Part shown: positions 1 through 6,845 of the stretch, piece after piece | Layout of the letters: every line of letters starts with the position of its first letter | Position numbering within the stretch: position 1 is the stretch's first letter | Assembly: GCA_949531795.1 (NCBI GenBank) | Contig: CATIQX010000204.1 | Location: 1-9,982 of the forward strand | DNA from: Cryomorphaceae bacterium | GTDB taxonomy: Bacteria; Bacteroidota; Bacteroidia; Flavobacteriales; BACL11 | DNA length: 9,982 nucleotides | Direction: 5' to 3' | Program-made: the position numbers and the translations under genes | The notes under the pieces: generated by a model | Seen by the model: the letters and a program-made list of their open reading frames with translations, nothing else | What the model was told of the DNA's origin: nothing | The model's database searches: none

Positions 1-696
1 AGCCTTATTTTTTAAATCTAAAATAAATTGAAAACGTTCTTGAAAATCAATATCTTTTGAAGGCTTATCAATACCTACTCTCCAAACATTGCTATCTGCA
101 TTAACTCCTCGAGCTTTGAGTTCACCCCCAACTTCAATCAGATAATTTATCACCCCCTTTTCTTCAAGCAGCTTGGCAATCAAATCGACGGAAGTTCCTT
201 GAGCGACTGCATTAAAATCAAGTTCTACTCCTTGAGTTAAAACGACTGCACTATCTTTCCAAATAACTTTATCTATCCCTACCTTTTTCATTATTTTCTG
301 AACAGCAAATGAATCTACATTAACTTCATTCTTATTATTGTTGTAGAAACCCCAATATTCCACCAAAGGTGAAACAGTGTAATCAAAATAACCATCGGTA
401 TTTTTTGCTACATGAAGAGCATCAAAATAAACAAGATTAAAAATTTCATCCACTGTAACTTTAATACCATTATTTAAATTTGAAATAATAGAGTAAGGCT
501 TATAAATAGAAACCGAACTATCAATTCTGGAAAGCAAACTATCAATATGACTCTGAAAATCCTTGCCACTATTGGATAAATATTTTATATGGTAATAAGT
601 CCCTTGTGTTTCTCCTGTATTAGTAACCAATATATGTTTGTCCGAGTTGGAACAAGCACATAAAATTAAAATGAATAAATAGATGGTGTTTTTCAT
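1..696 (-). CDS. apbE: ApbE-family FAD:protein FMN transferase, lipoprotein (partial, C-terminus beyond window)
   Basis: The reading frame starts at the ATG at 696 and stays open for 232 codons to the left edge. ApbE enzymes use FAD and Mg2+ to attach FMN covalently to a threonine of target proteins outside the cytoplasmic membrane, including NqrB and NqrC. Visible family features are a lipoprotein signal ending LCAC (lipid Cys15), GTYYHIKY (32-39), the segment around SVSIYKPYS (61-69), FDYTVSPLVEYWGF (104-117), DFNAVAQGTSVDL (160-172), IEVGGELKARG (187-197) and WRVGIDKP (205-212). The usual A-(K/Q)-G-(Y/F) has Thr168 in place of the aromatic residue. About 100 C-terminal residues are missing, including the expected HIIDP-type motif. 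It follows nqrF on the same strand after 93 bases, so it most likely flavinylates the NQR subunits encoded upstream. The family call is firm; the substrate is inferred from context. Confidence 0.9.
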   Translation of the reverse strand, partial: MKNTIYLFILILCACSNSDKHILVTNTGETQGTYYHIKYLSNSGKDFQSHIDSLLSRIDSSVSIYKPYSIISNLNNGIKVTVDEIFNLVYFDALHVAKNTDGYFDYTVSPLVEYWGFYNNNKNEVNVDSFAVQKIMKKVGIDKVIWKDSAVVLTQGVELDFNAVAQGTSVDLIAKLLEEKGVINYLIEVGGELKARGVNADSNVWRVGIDKPSKDIDFQERFQFILDLKNKA

Positions 697-789
697 AGGA
701 TCAAAAATAAATGATAGTAACCAAACATTAGATAAGAAAAAAAGAAAAGTTTAAAAACTTAGAAAGAACCGAAGAACAGTATATATTAT
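697..789 (-). other. nqrF-apbE intergenic spacer
   Basis: These 93 bases hold no gene. On the minus strand there is a small A/T-only inverted repeat (AAGTTT-TT-AAACTT, 747-760) followed by a T-rich run, which could be a very weak attenuator, and a TATTTTTG box (702-709). That box lies only 5 bases from the apbE ATG, too close for a normal leader. The sequence does not decide whether apbE has its own promoter or is read through from nqrF. Confidence 0.35.
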
Positions 790-2103
790 TTATCCTCCAA
801 AATCATCAAACCTAACATTTTCATCAGGAATACCCCAATCATCTGCCATTTTAAGAACAGCCTGATTCATCATTGGCGGACCGCAAAAATATAACTCAAT
901 ATCTTCAGGCTCTTCATGTTTTGTTAAATATTGATCTATTACCACCTGATGAACAAAACCAACAAAACCATCTCCTTCTTTATCATTCATGTCTTGCATT
1001 TCAGTCCAATTATCTGATTCTTGAGCATCAGAAAGCACTAAGAAAAACTTGAAATTTTTAAATTCTCTTTCTAAAGACCTGAAGTGTTCAATATAAAATA
1101 ATTCTGCTTTTGATCTACCTCCGTACCAGTAAGAAACTTTTCTACCTGTTTTTAAAGTTTTGAATAATTCATATAAATGTGATCGCATTGGAGCCATACC
1201 AGCACCACCACCAATATATAACATCTCAGCTTCAGTATTATTTATAAAGAACTCACCATAAGGACCTGAGATAGTTACTTTATCACCTGTTTTACAACCA
1301 AAAATATAAGAAGATGCAACTCCAGGATTAAGATCAGCCCAAGTATTTTTATCCCTATCCCAAGGTGGAGCAGCAACTCTAACATTCAACATGATTTTCC
1401 TACCTTCAGCAGGGTAAGAAGCCATAGAGTAAGCTCTTACAACTTCTTCCTCGTTCTTCATGACCAAATGACGCATAGCAAAATTACCTTCTCCCCAATC
1501 CTTATCAAATTTATTAGGTTCACCTGGATGGTCATCAGGATGAGCTGTAATATCCATTGCTGAAAAAGGAATTTCACAATTAGGGATTTCAATTTGAATA
1601 TATCCACCAGCCTCATAAGGCATATCTTCAGGAACCTCAACAATAAATTCCTTGATGTAAGTAGCTACATTATAATTTGAAACTACAGTTGCTTCCCATT
1701 TCTTAACTCCAAACACTTCTTCTGGAATATGAATATCCATATCCTCTCTTACCTTGACTTGACAACTCAACCTGTAGTCATTAGCAATCTCTTTACGAGA
1801 AAAATGAGGTGCTTCAGTTGGCAAAATACTTCCACCACCTGAAGAAACTTGACAAGTACATTGGATACAAGTTCCACCACCACCACAAGCTGATGGCAAA
1901 AAAATACCTTCATTACTTAGAGTACTTAACAGTGTATTTCCACCATCCACTACAATTTCCTTTTCGCCATTTATCTTAATTGTAATTTTTCCTGAGGGCG
2001 TTAGCTGAGTTTTTACAAAAAGTAAAACTCCTACTAAAGTTAGTAGTACCAAAAGGAATACCACTATACTACTTACAATCGTTGTTATGCTTAATAATAT
2101 CAT
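790..2103 (-). CDS. nqrF: Na+-translocating NADH:quinone reductase subunit F
   Basis: NqrF is the NADH-oxidising entry subunit of Na+-NQR. Electrons go from NADH to FAD and then to a 2Fe-2S centre, with the catalytic part on the cytoplasmic side. The 437 residues show one N-terminal membrane helix (about 3-30), a ferredoxin domain with Cys73, Cys79, Cys82 and Cys114 (C-x5-C-x2-C...C, the NqrF spacing), the FAD motif RAYS (223-226), the nucleotide-binding loop GGGAGMAPMRSHL (298-310), CGPPMMNQAV (407-416) and the conserved tail FDDFGG. It is about 30 residues longer than the Vibrio protein, partly through an insert rich in D, P and K near 184-205, before the FAD motif. It is the last nqr gene, 21 bases after nqrE. 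All expected cofactor residues are present and the frame is intact. Confidence 0.98.
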   Translation of the reverse strand: MILLSITTIVSSIVVFLLVLLTLVGVLLFVKTQLTPSGKITIKINGEKEIVVDGGNTLLSTLSNEGIFLPSACGGGGTCIQCTCQVSSGGGSILPTEAPHFSRKEIANDYRLSCQVKVREDMDIHIPEEVFGVKKWEATVVSNYNVATYIKEFIVEVPEDMPYEAGGYIQIEIPNCEIPFSAMDITAHPDDHPGEPNKFDKDWGEGNFAMRHLVMKNEEEVVRAYSMASYPAEGRKIMLNVRVAAPPWDRDKNTWADLNPGVASSYIFGCKTGDKVTISGPYGEFFINNTEAEMLYIGGGAGMAPMRSHLYELFKTLKTGRKVSYWYGGRSKAELFYIEHFRSLEREFKNFKFFLVLSDAQESDNWTEMQDMNDKEGDGFVGFVHQVVIDQYLTKHEEPEDIELYFCGPPMMNQAVLKMADDWGIPDENVRFDDFGG

Positions 2104-2124
2104 TCTTTTTTCTTCTTTTTGAAA

Positions 2125-2742
2125 TTAAAGTTTAATTCCCATAAAACTCATAAATGCTATCCCCATTAATCCTGTAATGATAAAAGTTATTCCCAATCCC
2201 CTTAAGGCTGGAGGAACATTTGAATATCTAATTTTTTCTCGAATTGCAGCAATTCCAACAATAGCTAGAAACCAACCAACTCCGGAACCTAATCCAAATA
2301 CTGTAGCTTCTATTATTGTTGTGTATGCTGTTTCTTGCATAAAAAGTGATCCTCCTAAAATAGCACAGTTTACTGCAATAAGAGGTAAAAATATACCAAG
2401 AGAACTATATAATGCCGGTGAGAATTTTTCTAGAACCATTTCTACTAACTGTACCATTGAAGCAATAACAGCAATAAACATAATAAAAGAAAGAAAAGAT
2501 AAATCAACTTTTAGAAAATCTTCTGACAACCAAACTAGTGCACCTTCTTTTAGAACATAATTTTCTAAAAGGTAATTTATAGGTATGGTGATACCTAAAA
2601 CAAATACTACTGCAGCACCCATACCAACTGATGTTTTAACTGTTTTGGAAATCGCTAAATAGGAACACATTCCTAAAAAGTAAGCGAATACCATGTTGTC
2701 AATAAAAATTGACTTGATAAATATATTTGCTAATTCTTGCAT
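2125..2742 (-). CDS. nqrE: Na+-translocating NADH:quinone reductase subunit E
   Basis: NqrE is a six-helix membrane subunit that pairs with NqrD as an inverted-topology partner. The two hold an iron-sulfur centre within the membrane between NqrF and NqrC. This protein has 205 residues, close to the usual length of about 200. It carries the expected cysteines in the half-channel motifs: Cys26 in LGMCSYLA and Cys126 in AVNCAILGG. It is hydrophobic throughout and ends in the family-type stretch PPALRGLGITFIITGLMGI (177-195). It starts 8 bases after the nqrD stop and is followed by nqrF after 21 bases, so it is translated from the same transcript. RnfA is the nearest paralogue family, but the surrounding nqrA, B, C, D and F settle the call as NqrE. 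Confidence 0.97.
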   Translation of the reverse strand: MQELANIFIKSIFIDNMVFAYFLGMCSYLAISKTVKTSVGMGAAVVFVLGITIPINYLLENYVLKEGALVWLSEDFLKVDLSFLSFIMFIAVIASMVQLVEMVLEKFSPALYSSLGIFLPLIAVNCAILGGSLFMQETAYTTIIEATVFGLGSGVGWFLAIVGIAAIREKIRYSNVPPALRGLGITFIITGLMGIAFMSFMGIKL

Positions 2743-2750
2743 ATCTATTA

Positions 2751-3395
2751 TTATTTAGATTCTACTAATTTAATATTTCTAACTCTCTGTATCCAAATAA
2801 TTATCCCAACAGTTATTAATGCCATAGGAGGTAAAATCATCATACCATTATTCTCATAACCTAACTCATAAATACCTAATGATTCTAAAACTGGGTAACC
2901 AAACAAAGTCCCTGAACCTAAAAGTTCACGAAAGAAAGCTACAGCAATTAGAATCCAAGCATAACCAAAAGAATTACCAAGTCCATCCATAAAGGAATCC
3001 CAAGGACCATTTGCCATACCAAAAGCTTCTAATCTACCCATTATAATACAATTCGTAATAATTAGCCCTACAAATACAGATAGCTCTTTACTAACATCAT
3101 AAACAAATGCTCTAAGCACCTGATCTACTAGTATCACTAAAGTAGCAACAACGACTAATTGAACAATGATTCTAATTCTAGAAGGAATTACTTTTCTCAT
3201 GAGAGAGATAATTACATTCGCAACAGATAATACTACCAGAACTGATAATGCCATTACAATTGCAGGTTTTAATTGTACTGTAATTGCTAATGCAGAACAT
3301 ATACCTAATACTTGTACTGTAATTGGATTATTATCATCAAGTGGATCACTTAATAATTGTTTTGTTCTTTTAGATAATAAGTTAGATTTACTCAT
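2751..3395 (-). CDS. nqrD: Na+-translocating NADH:quinone reductase subunit D
   Basis: NqrD is the second small membrane subunit of Na+-NQR, homologous to NqrE and to RnfE. The 214 residues include a polar N-terminus and about six membrane helices. The two conserved cysteines that help hold the intramembrane iron-sulfur centre are Cys33 (GICSALA) and Cys116 (ITNCIIMGR). Other recognisable family segments are ANGPWDSFMDGLGN (128-141) and FFRELLGSGTLFG (154-166). It is tightly packed in the operon, with 4 bases after the nqrC stop and 8 bases before nqrE, so translational coupling is likely. No anomalies are visible. Confidence 0.97.
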   Translation of the reverse strand: MSKSNLLSKRTKQLLSDPLDDNNPITVQVLGICSALAITVQLKPAIVMALSVLVVLSVANVIISLMRKVIPSRIRIIVQLVVVATLVILVDQVLRAFVYDVSKELSVFVGLIITNCIIMGRLEAFGMANGPWDSFMDGLGNSFGYAWILIAVAFFRELLGSGTLFGYPVLESLGIYELGYENNGMMILPPMALITVGIIIWIQRVRNIKLVESK

Positions 3396-3399
3396 GTGC

Positions 3400-4164
3400 T
3401 TAATTTATATTTGAATTATCAACTAATACTAGTGAATCTAATTGATTAAAAACTAAATCCAGCTCATCAGTTTGACTTAATGTGCTAAAATATGGCAAAT
3501 ACATTCTTAGTCTTTCATCTAGCATATCGGAAACACCATCAGAAGTAATTGTCCCTCCAGAAATACCATCAACACCATGCATATCGCTATCTTGAGCCCC
3601 TCCTTTAATAACTTTAATAGAAGTAAACTCCTCACCTTCAAAAATTGTTTTTCCTTTAAATGGATCCTCGAATGAGGCTCTATTTATCTCAGCTCCTAAC
3701 CCTGGAGTTTCTGATTTGTGATCAAAAACAGCACCAAATACAGAGTTTAAATCTTCTTCTAAAGAAATAAAGCCCCAAATCGGACCCCAAAGACCTTTAC
3801 CTCTTAATGGAATAATATAACGAGTTACACCTTCAACATTACTAATAAATAAAGGTAATAGCTGAGCGTTTGCATCCTTCTTCATTTCAACACCTAAATC
3901 AACATCAAAAGCAGAACCTTCAACTTCCTCTCCTTTTACATTAAGAACCAACTCACTTTTAATATAAGTGTTATAAATTTTTTCTGCACCATCTCTATCG
4001 ATAGTAACTCCAACAGAACTTAAAATATTTTGTTTCTTTTCCAATTCTACATTTCTATCTTGAAAAGGCTTCAATTCAATAGCAGCTGTAGAAAGTAGTG
4101 CAGCTACAATGATTACCATTATTACTGTAAAACCGAAAGTGTTAGAGTTTTTATTTACGTCCAT
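3400..4164 (-). CDS. nqrC: Na+-translocating NADH:quinone reductase subunit C (covalent FMN)
   Basis: NqrC carries a covalently bound FMN on the outer (periplasmic) face of the membrane and passes electrons towards NqrB. One N-terminal helix (about 11-30) anchors a soluble domain. The segment HKSETPGLGAE (149-159) is typical of the NqrC/RnfG FMN-binding domain. The flavinylation site is D199-G-I-S-G-G-T205, with Thr205 the predicted FMN-phosphoester residue. It has the Dxx(S/T)GxT pattern used by ApbE, with Gly instead of the more usual Ala before Thr. At 254 residues the length is normal. It is followed by nqrD after 4 bases but preceded by a 68-base gap after nqrB, the longest gap inside the operon. 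Confidence 0.97.
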   Translation of the reverse strand: MDVNKNSNTFGFTVIMVIIVAALLSTAAIELKPFQDRNVELEKKQNILSSVGVTIDRDGAEKIYNTYIKSELVLNVKGEEVEGSAFDVDLGVEMKKDANAQLLPLFISNVEGVTRYIIPLRGKGLWGPIWGFISLEEDLNSVFGAVFDHKSETPGLGAEINRASFEDPFKGKTIFEGEEFTSIKVIKGGAQDSDMHGVDGISGGTITSDGVSDMLDERLRMYLPYFSTLSQTDELDLVFNQLDSLVLVDNSNIN

Positions 4165-4232
4165 TTTTTATGTTATTAATATTACAGTATTGAAAATATT
4201 GAATTTTTATATTAAACAAATACTATTATTTT
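4165..4232 (-). other. nqrB-nqrC intergenic gap inside the operon
   Basis: These 68 bases are very A/T-rich and are the only nqr junction longer than 21 bases. AATATT occurs twice, and no G/C-bearing hairpin or clear TAnnTTTG box is seen, though the minus strand carries a near-match TAGTATTTG (one extra spacer base). It may simply be a long leader for nqrC or a processing site. Confidence 0.3.
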
Positions 4233-5378
4233 TTAATTTATTCTTTGTAATCTTTTTTTAATACTTGCATCTACAATATAATGATCAATCAAAGGAGCAA
4301 ATACATTCATTAATAAAATCGCTAACATCATTCCTTCAGGATATGCTGGATTAAATACTCTAATAACAATTGCAAAAAAACCAATTAACAAGCCATAAAT
4401 AATCTTACCTTTATTAGTTTGTGATCCACTTACAGGGTCAGTTGACATAAACACAGCACCAAAAGCAAAGCCTCCAATTAATAAATGAATATGAGCTGGT
4501 GTGCTCATAAGGAAATTTACTCCCCATAAATTGAATAATAAAGCAGTTAAATATCCCCCTAAGAAAGTTGATAATATAATTCTCCAACTACCAACTCCTG
4601 AAAAAATTAGAATTAAGGCTCCAATAATAATTGCTATAAAAGAGGTTTCTCCGACAGATCCAGGTATATATCCTATTAAAGCATCATTAAAGCTCCATTT
4701 TAAATTATCCCATGAAGAAGTATTTGATGCCAAAGCACCTAAAATTGTTTCTCCAGAATAACCATCTGTTCCTGCACCGTGAACCCATACCTTGTCACCT
4801 GACATATAAGATGGGTAAGCAAAAAATAAAAATGCTCTAGCAGTTAAAGCAGGATTTAATATGTTCATTCCAGTACCACCAAAGACTTCCTTTCCAATTA
4901 CTACAGCAAAAACTACCGAAACTGCTAGCATCCACAAAGGAACATCAACAGGCATAATTAAAGGGATTAACATACCTGTAACCAAATATCCTTCATTAAC
5001 AGAGTGTCCTCTAGAAATTGCGAATGCAAATTCTACCGATAAACCAACAGCATAAGAAACAACTAAAAGTGGTAAAAATTTCCAAAATCCAAAAATTAAA
5101 TTATTTAGAAAATTTGTTTCAGCAGAAATAGCACTGTAATATTGATCACCAATATTCCACATTCCAAAAATAATACAAGGAATTAGTGACAACACAACAA
5201 AAGCCATTGTTCTTTTTAAATCTACTGCATCTCTAATATGAGATCCCGATTTTGTAGTATGATCAGGAACAAAAAGAAATGTTTCAAAAGCATCATATGC
5301 TGGGTACATTTTTTCAAGTTTACCACCCTTAATAAAAAGTGGTTTTACTGATTCTAAGATATTCTTAACTAATTTCAT
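4233..5378 (-). CDS. nqrB: Na+-translocating NADH:quinone reductase subunit B (covalent FMN, Na+ channel subunit)
   Basis: NqrB is the largest membrane subunit of Na+-NQR. It binds a covalent FMN and riboflavin and is thought to form the Na+ pathway and quinone-reducing site. The 381 residues have many membrane helices. Landmarks are SHIRDAVDLKRTM (46-58), HSVNEGYLVTGMLIPLIMP (125-143), GGTGMNILNPALTARAFLFF (167-186), STDPVSGSQTNKGK (312-325) and NPAYPEGMMLAILLMN (343-358). The flavinylation site is D205-G-Y-S-G-E-T211. Thr211 and the Dxx-S-G frame are kept, but Glu210 stands where Ala is usual. The start lies 1 base after the nqrA stop, so the two genes are probably translationally coupled. 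The protein is shorter than the Vibrio one (about 415), but the conserved core is complete. Confidence 0.98.
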   Translation of the reverse strand: MKLVKNILESVKPLFIKGGKLEKMYPAYDAFETFLFVPDHTTKSGSHIRDAVDLKRTMAFVVLSLIPCIIFGMWNIGDQYYSAISAETNFLNNLIFGFWKFLPLLVVSYAVGLSVEFAFAISRGHSVNEGYLVTGMLIPLIMPVDVPLWMLAVSVVFAVVIGKEVFGGTGMNILNPALTARAFLFFAYPSYMSGDKVWVHGAGTDGYSGETILGALASNTSSWDNLKWSFNDALIGYIPGSVGETSFIAIIIGALILIFSGVGSWRIILSTFLGGYLTALLFNLWGVNFLMSTPAHIHLLIGGFAFGAVFMSTDPVSGSQTNKGKIIYGLLIGFFAIVIRVFNPAYPEGMMLAILLMNVFAPLIDHYIVDASIKKRLQRIN

Positions 5379-5379
5379 T

Positions 5380-6732
5380 TTAACTATTTTCTTTTCTTAC
5401 TAATTCAAGTGCATTACGAATTATAGTTTGCACCTCAATTTTTGAAGTACAAACAAACTCACATAATGCAAAATCTTCAGGTGAAACCTCGTATATCCCT
5501 AAATTCTCCATCAATTCTATATCTTCTATCATACAAGCCTTTATTAAATGAGCTGGAAATATATCCATAGGCAAAACCTTTTCATATTCACCAGTCATAA
5601 CATAAGCTCTCTCTTCACCATGCATATTAGCATTTAAAGAATATTTTTTAGATGGAGTTAGCCATGATAAAAATGTTTTAGATGATGAAAACTTATGTAA
5701 TCCAGGTAAAATCCATCCTAGAAACTCTTGTTCCCTTCCTTCTTCAATAACAGTAATTGTTGTGTCATAAAAACCTAAAGTTCCATTTACATCAATATGT
5801 TTCCCTGTTAAAATATCTCCTGATATAATTCTATTATCGCCCTCATTAATGTTATCCAATAATAAATTAGCAATTTTAGCGCCAGCAATAGTCCTGTAAT
5901 ATTTAGGTTTTTTAACCTGAGAACCTGATAAAGCAACAATTCTTGACACATCATACTTACCTTCTGTAAATAAGCGTGCAATTGCAATTACATCTTGTGG
6001 TTGCAAGTACCAAACAATATCACCTTTATTGATAGGGTTAATATGATGTATTTGCACCCCGACATTTCCTGCAGGGTGTGCACCACTTATTTTAGTTATC
6101 TCAACTCCCTTAGCTCCAGTAAATACTGTAGAAGGATTAGTGTTACCATCAATATTCAAATGTGTTTTTCCATTTGTTAATTTTACAATATAATCTAACC
6201 CTTTTTGAAATAATTCATCCATTCCATAAAGAGCAAAATCGTTATCAATTGTTAAAGGTGCTGAGTTAAAAGCAGAAATAAAAATTGCTTTAGGCATATC
6301 AGTTGGGTTAGCTATAATGTCATAAGGCTTTTGTCTTACAAACGGCCAAATACCAGCCTTAAGCATGGAATCAATAATTTGTTCACGCGAAATACTTTTT
6401 GCAGAAGCAGTAGCAAATTTCTCATATTCAATAACTGCATCGGGTTTCAATACTAACTCAAGTATCTTCCTCTTTGCACCTCTTACAATATCAATAACTT
6501 CCCCACTTACAGGAGAGCAAAAATTTACTTTATCGTTATATTTATTAAAAAATAATGTAGAACCTGCTTTCACTTTTTCGCCAACTTTAACAGCTAGCTT
6601 TGGAGTTAATCCATGAAAGTCAGTAGGCTTCACTACATATCTTTCAGAAGGTTTGACTGATGCATATACTTTGTCCGCCTCACCAAGTAAGTTGATGTTT
6701 AAACCTTTTTTTAACCTTATTTCTTTAGACAT
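5380..6732 (-). CDS. nqrA: Na+-translocating NADH:quinone reductase subunit A
   Basis: NqrA is the hydrophilic peripheral subunit of Na+-NQR on the cytoplasmic side, bound to NqrB near the quinone site. I chose the ATG at 6732, giving 450 residues that begin MSKEIRLKKGLNINLLGEA. This matches the family's charged beginning and usual length (about 445-450). The frame is open 15 codons further to an ATG at 6777, but those residues (starting MQIYIF) do not resemble NqrA, and the extension overlaps the predicted -7 promoter box. Further landmarks in the chosen protein are HGLTPKLAVKVGEKV near residues 40-54, SPVSGEV near 74-80 and the HPAGNVGVQIHHINPINKG stretch in the middle. It is the first gene of the operon and abuts nqrB with a 1-base gap. 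Confidence 0.96.
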   Translation of the reverse strand: MSKEIRLKKGLNINLLGEADKVYASVKPSERYVVKPTDFHGLTPKLAVKVGEKVKAGSTLFFNKYNDKVNFCSPVSGEVIDIVRGAKRKILELVLKPDAVIEYEKFATASAKSISREQIIDSMLKAGIWPFVRQKPYDIIANPTDMPKAIFISAFNSAPLTIDNDFALYGMDELFQKGLDYIVKLTNGKTHLNIDGNTNPSTVFTGAKGVEITKISGAHPAGNVGVQIHHINPINKGDIVWYLQPQDVIAIARLFTEGKYDVSRIVALSGSQVKKPKYYRTIAGAKIANLLLDNINEGDNRIISGDILTGKHIDVNGTLGFYDTTITVIEEGREQEFLGWILPGLHKFSSSKTFLSWLTPSKKYSLNANMHGEERAYVMTGEYEKVLPMDIFPAHLIKACMIEDIELMENLGIYEVSPEDFALCEFVCTSKIEVQTIIRNALELVRKENS

Positions 6733-6758
6733 GCTTTTTAAATTAGATTTTTCGGTTG

Positions 6759-6766
6759 CAAAAATA
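6759..6766 (-). promoter_or_regulatory. Predicted -7 box of the nqr operon promoter
   Basis: Read on the minus strand this is TATTTTTG, an exact match to the Bacteroidota -7 consensus TAnnTTTG, followed by CAA. It lies 26 bases upstream of the nqrA ATG at 6732, which would give a short leader of roughly 20 bases. No clear TTTG -33 element is seen at the expected distance, so the promoter is predicted from one box only. Confidence 0.55.
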
Positions 6767-6774
6767 TAAATTTG
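6767..6774 (+). promoter_or_regulatory. Predicted -7 box of the plug-family gene promoter
   Basis: The plus strand reads TAAATTTG, matching TAnnTTTG, followed by CAA. It is 71 bases upstream of the ATG at 6846, giving a leader of about 65 bases. It directly abuts the opposite-strand -7 box of the nqr operon (6759-6766). A T-run at 6748-6752 lies near where a -33 element would be, but no clean TTTG is present. Confidence 0.5.
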
Positions 6775-6790
6775 CAAGCATTAATTAACC

Positions 6791-6821
6791 ATTTAGAATC
6801 GATAAATTACTATTTAGAATC
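6791..6821. repeat. Direct repeat ATTTAGAATC, two copies with 21-base period
   Basis: ATTTAGAATC occurs at 6791-6800 and 6812-6821. Each copy is followed by a similar A/T stretch ending AAATTA. The 21-base spacing equals two helical turns, so both copies would face the same side of the DNA. They sit just upstream of the predicted nqr promoter and inside the leader of the plug-family gene. The repeat is visible directly; a regulator-binding role is inference. Confidence 0.5.
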
Positions 6822-6845
6822 AATATAAATTAAGTTAAAATAAAT

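Larger units (their letters stand above)
6756..6777. repeat. Inverted repeat TTGCAAA-N8-TTTGCAA, copy 1 (nqrA/plug promoters)
   Basis: Two perfect 7-base arms (6756-6762 and 6771-6777) flank 8 bases. The arms contain the TTTG parts of both divergent -7 boxes. The same structure recurs at 8184-8205 in front of pruA, with 18 of 22 bases identical and a shared TAAATTTGCAA. There is no T-run after it, so it is not a terminator. It may be an operator or simply two promoter boxes facing each other. Confidence 0.6.

Noticed and set aside
702..709. TATTTTTG box as a promoter for apbE
   Set aside because: It lies only 5 bases from the ATG and no -33 element is found at a proper distance. A TATTTTTG match is not rare by chance in such A/T-rich DNA.
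747..760. AAGTTT-TT-AAACTT hairpin as a terminator between nqrF and apbE
   Set aside because: The stem is six pairs, almost all A-T, with a two-base loop. It is too weak to call, despite a T-rich stretch downstream on the minus strand.
2177..5055. Open frames on the plus strand opposite nqrE, nqrD and nqrB (for example 2177-2560, 3166-3414, 4501-4761, 4861-5055)
   Set aside because: They lie wholly antisense to well-conserved NQR genes, have no family resemblance and no start context. They are shadows of the real frames.
2125..6732. Rnf complex instead of Na+-NQR
   Set aside because: The presence of NqrA and of a ferredoxin-FAD NqrF with the C-x5-C-x2-C motif, plus the gene order A-B-C-D-E-F, is specific to Na+-NQR.
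6733..6777. N-terminal extension of nqrA to the upstream ATG at 6777
   Set aside because: The extra 15 residues do not resemble NqrA, the family-type N-terminus begins at MSKEI (6732), and the extension would run through the predicted -7 box.
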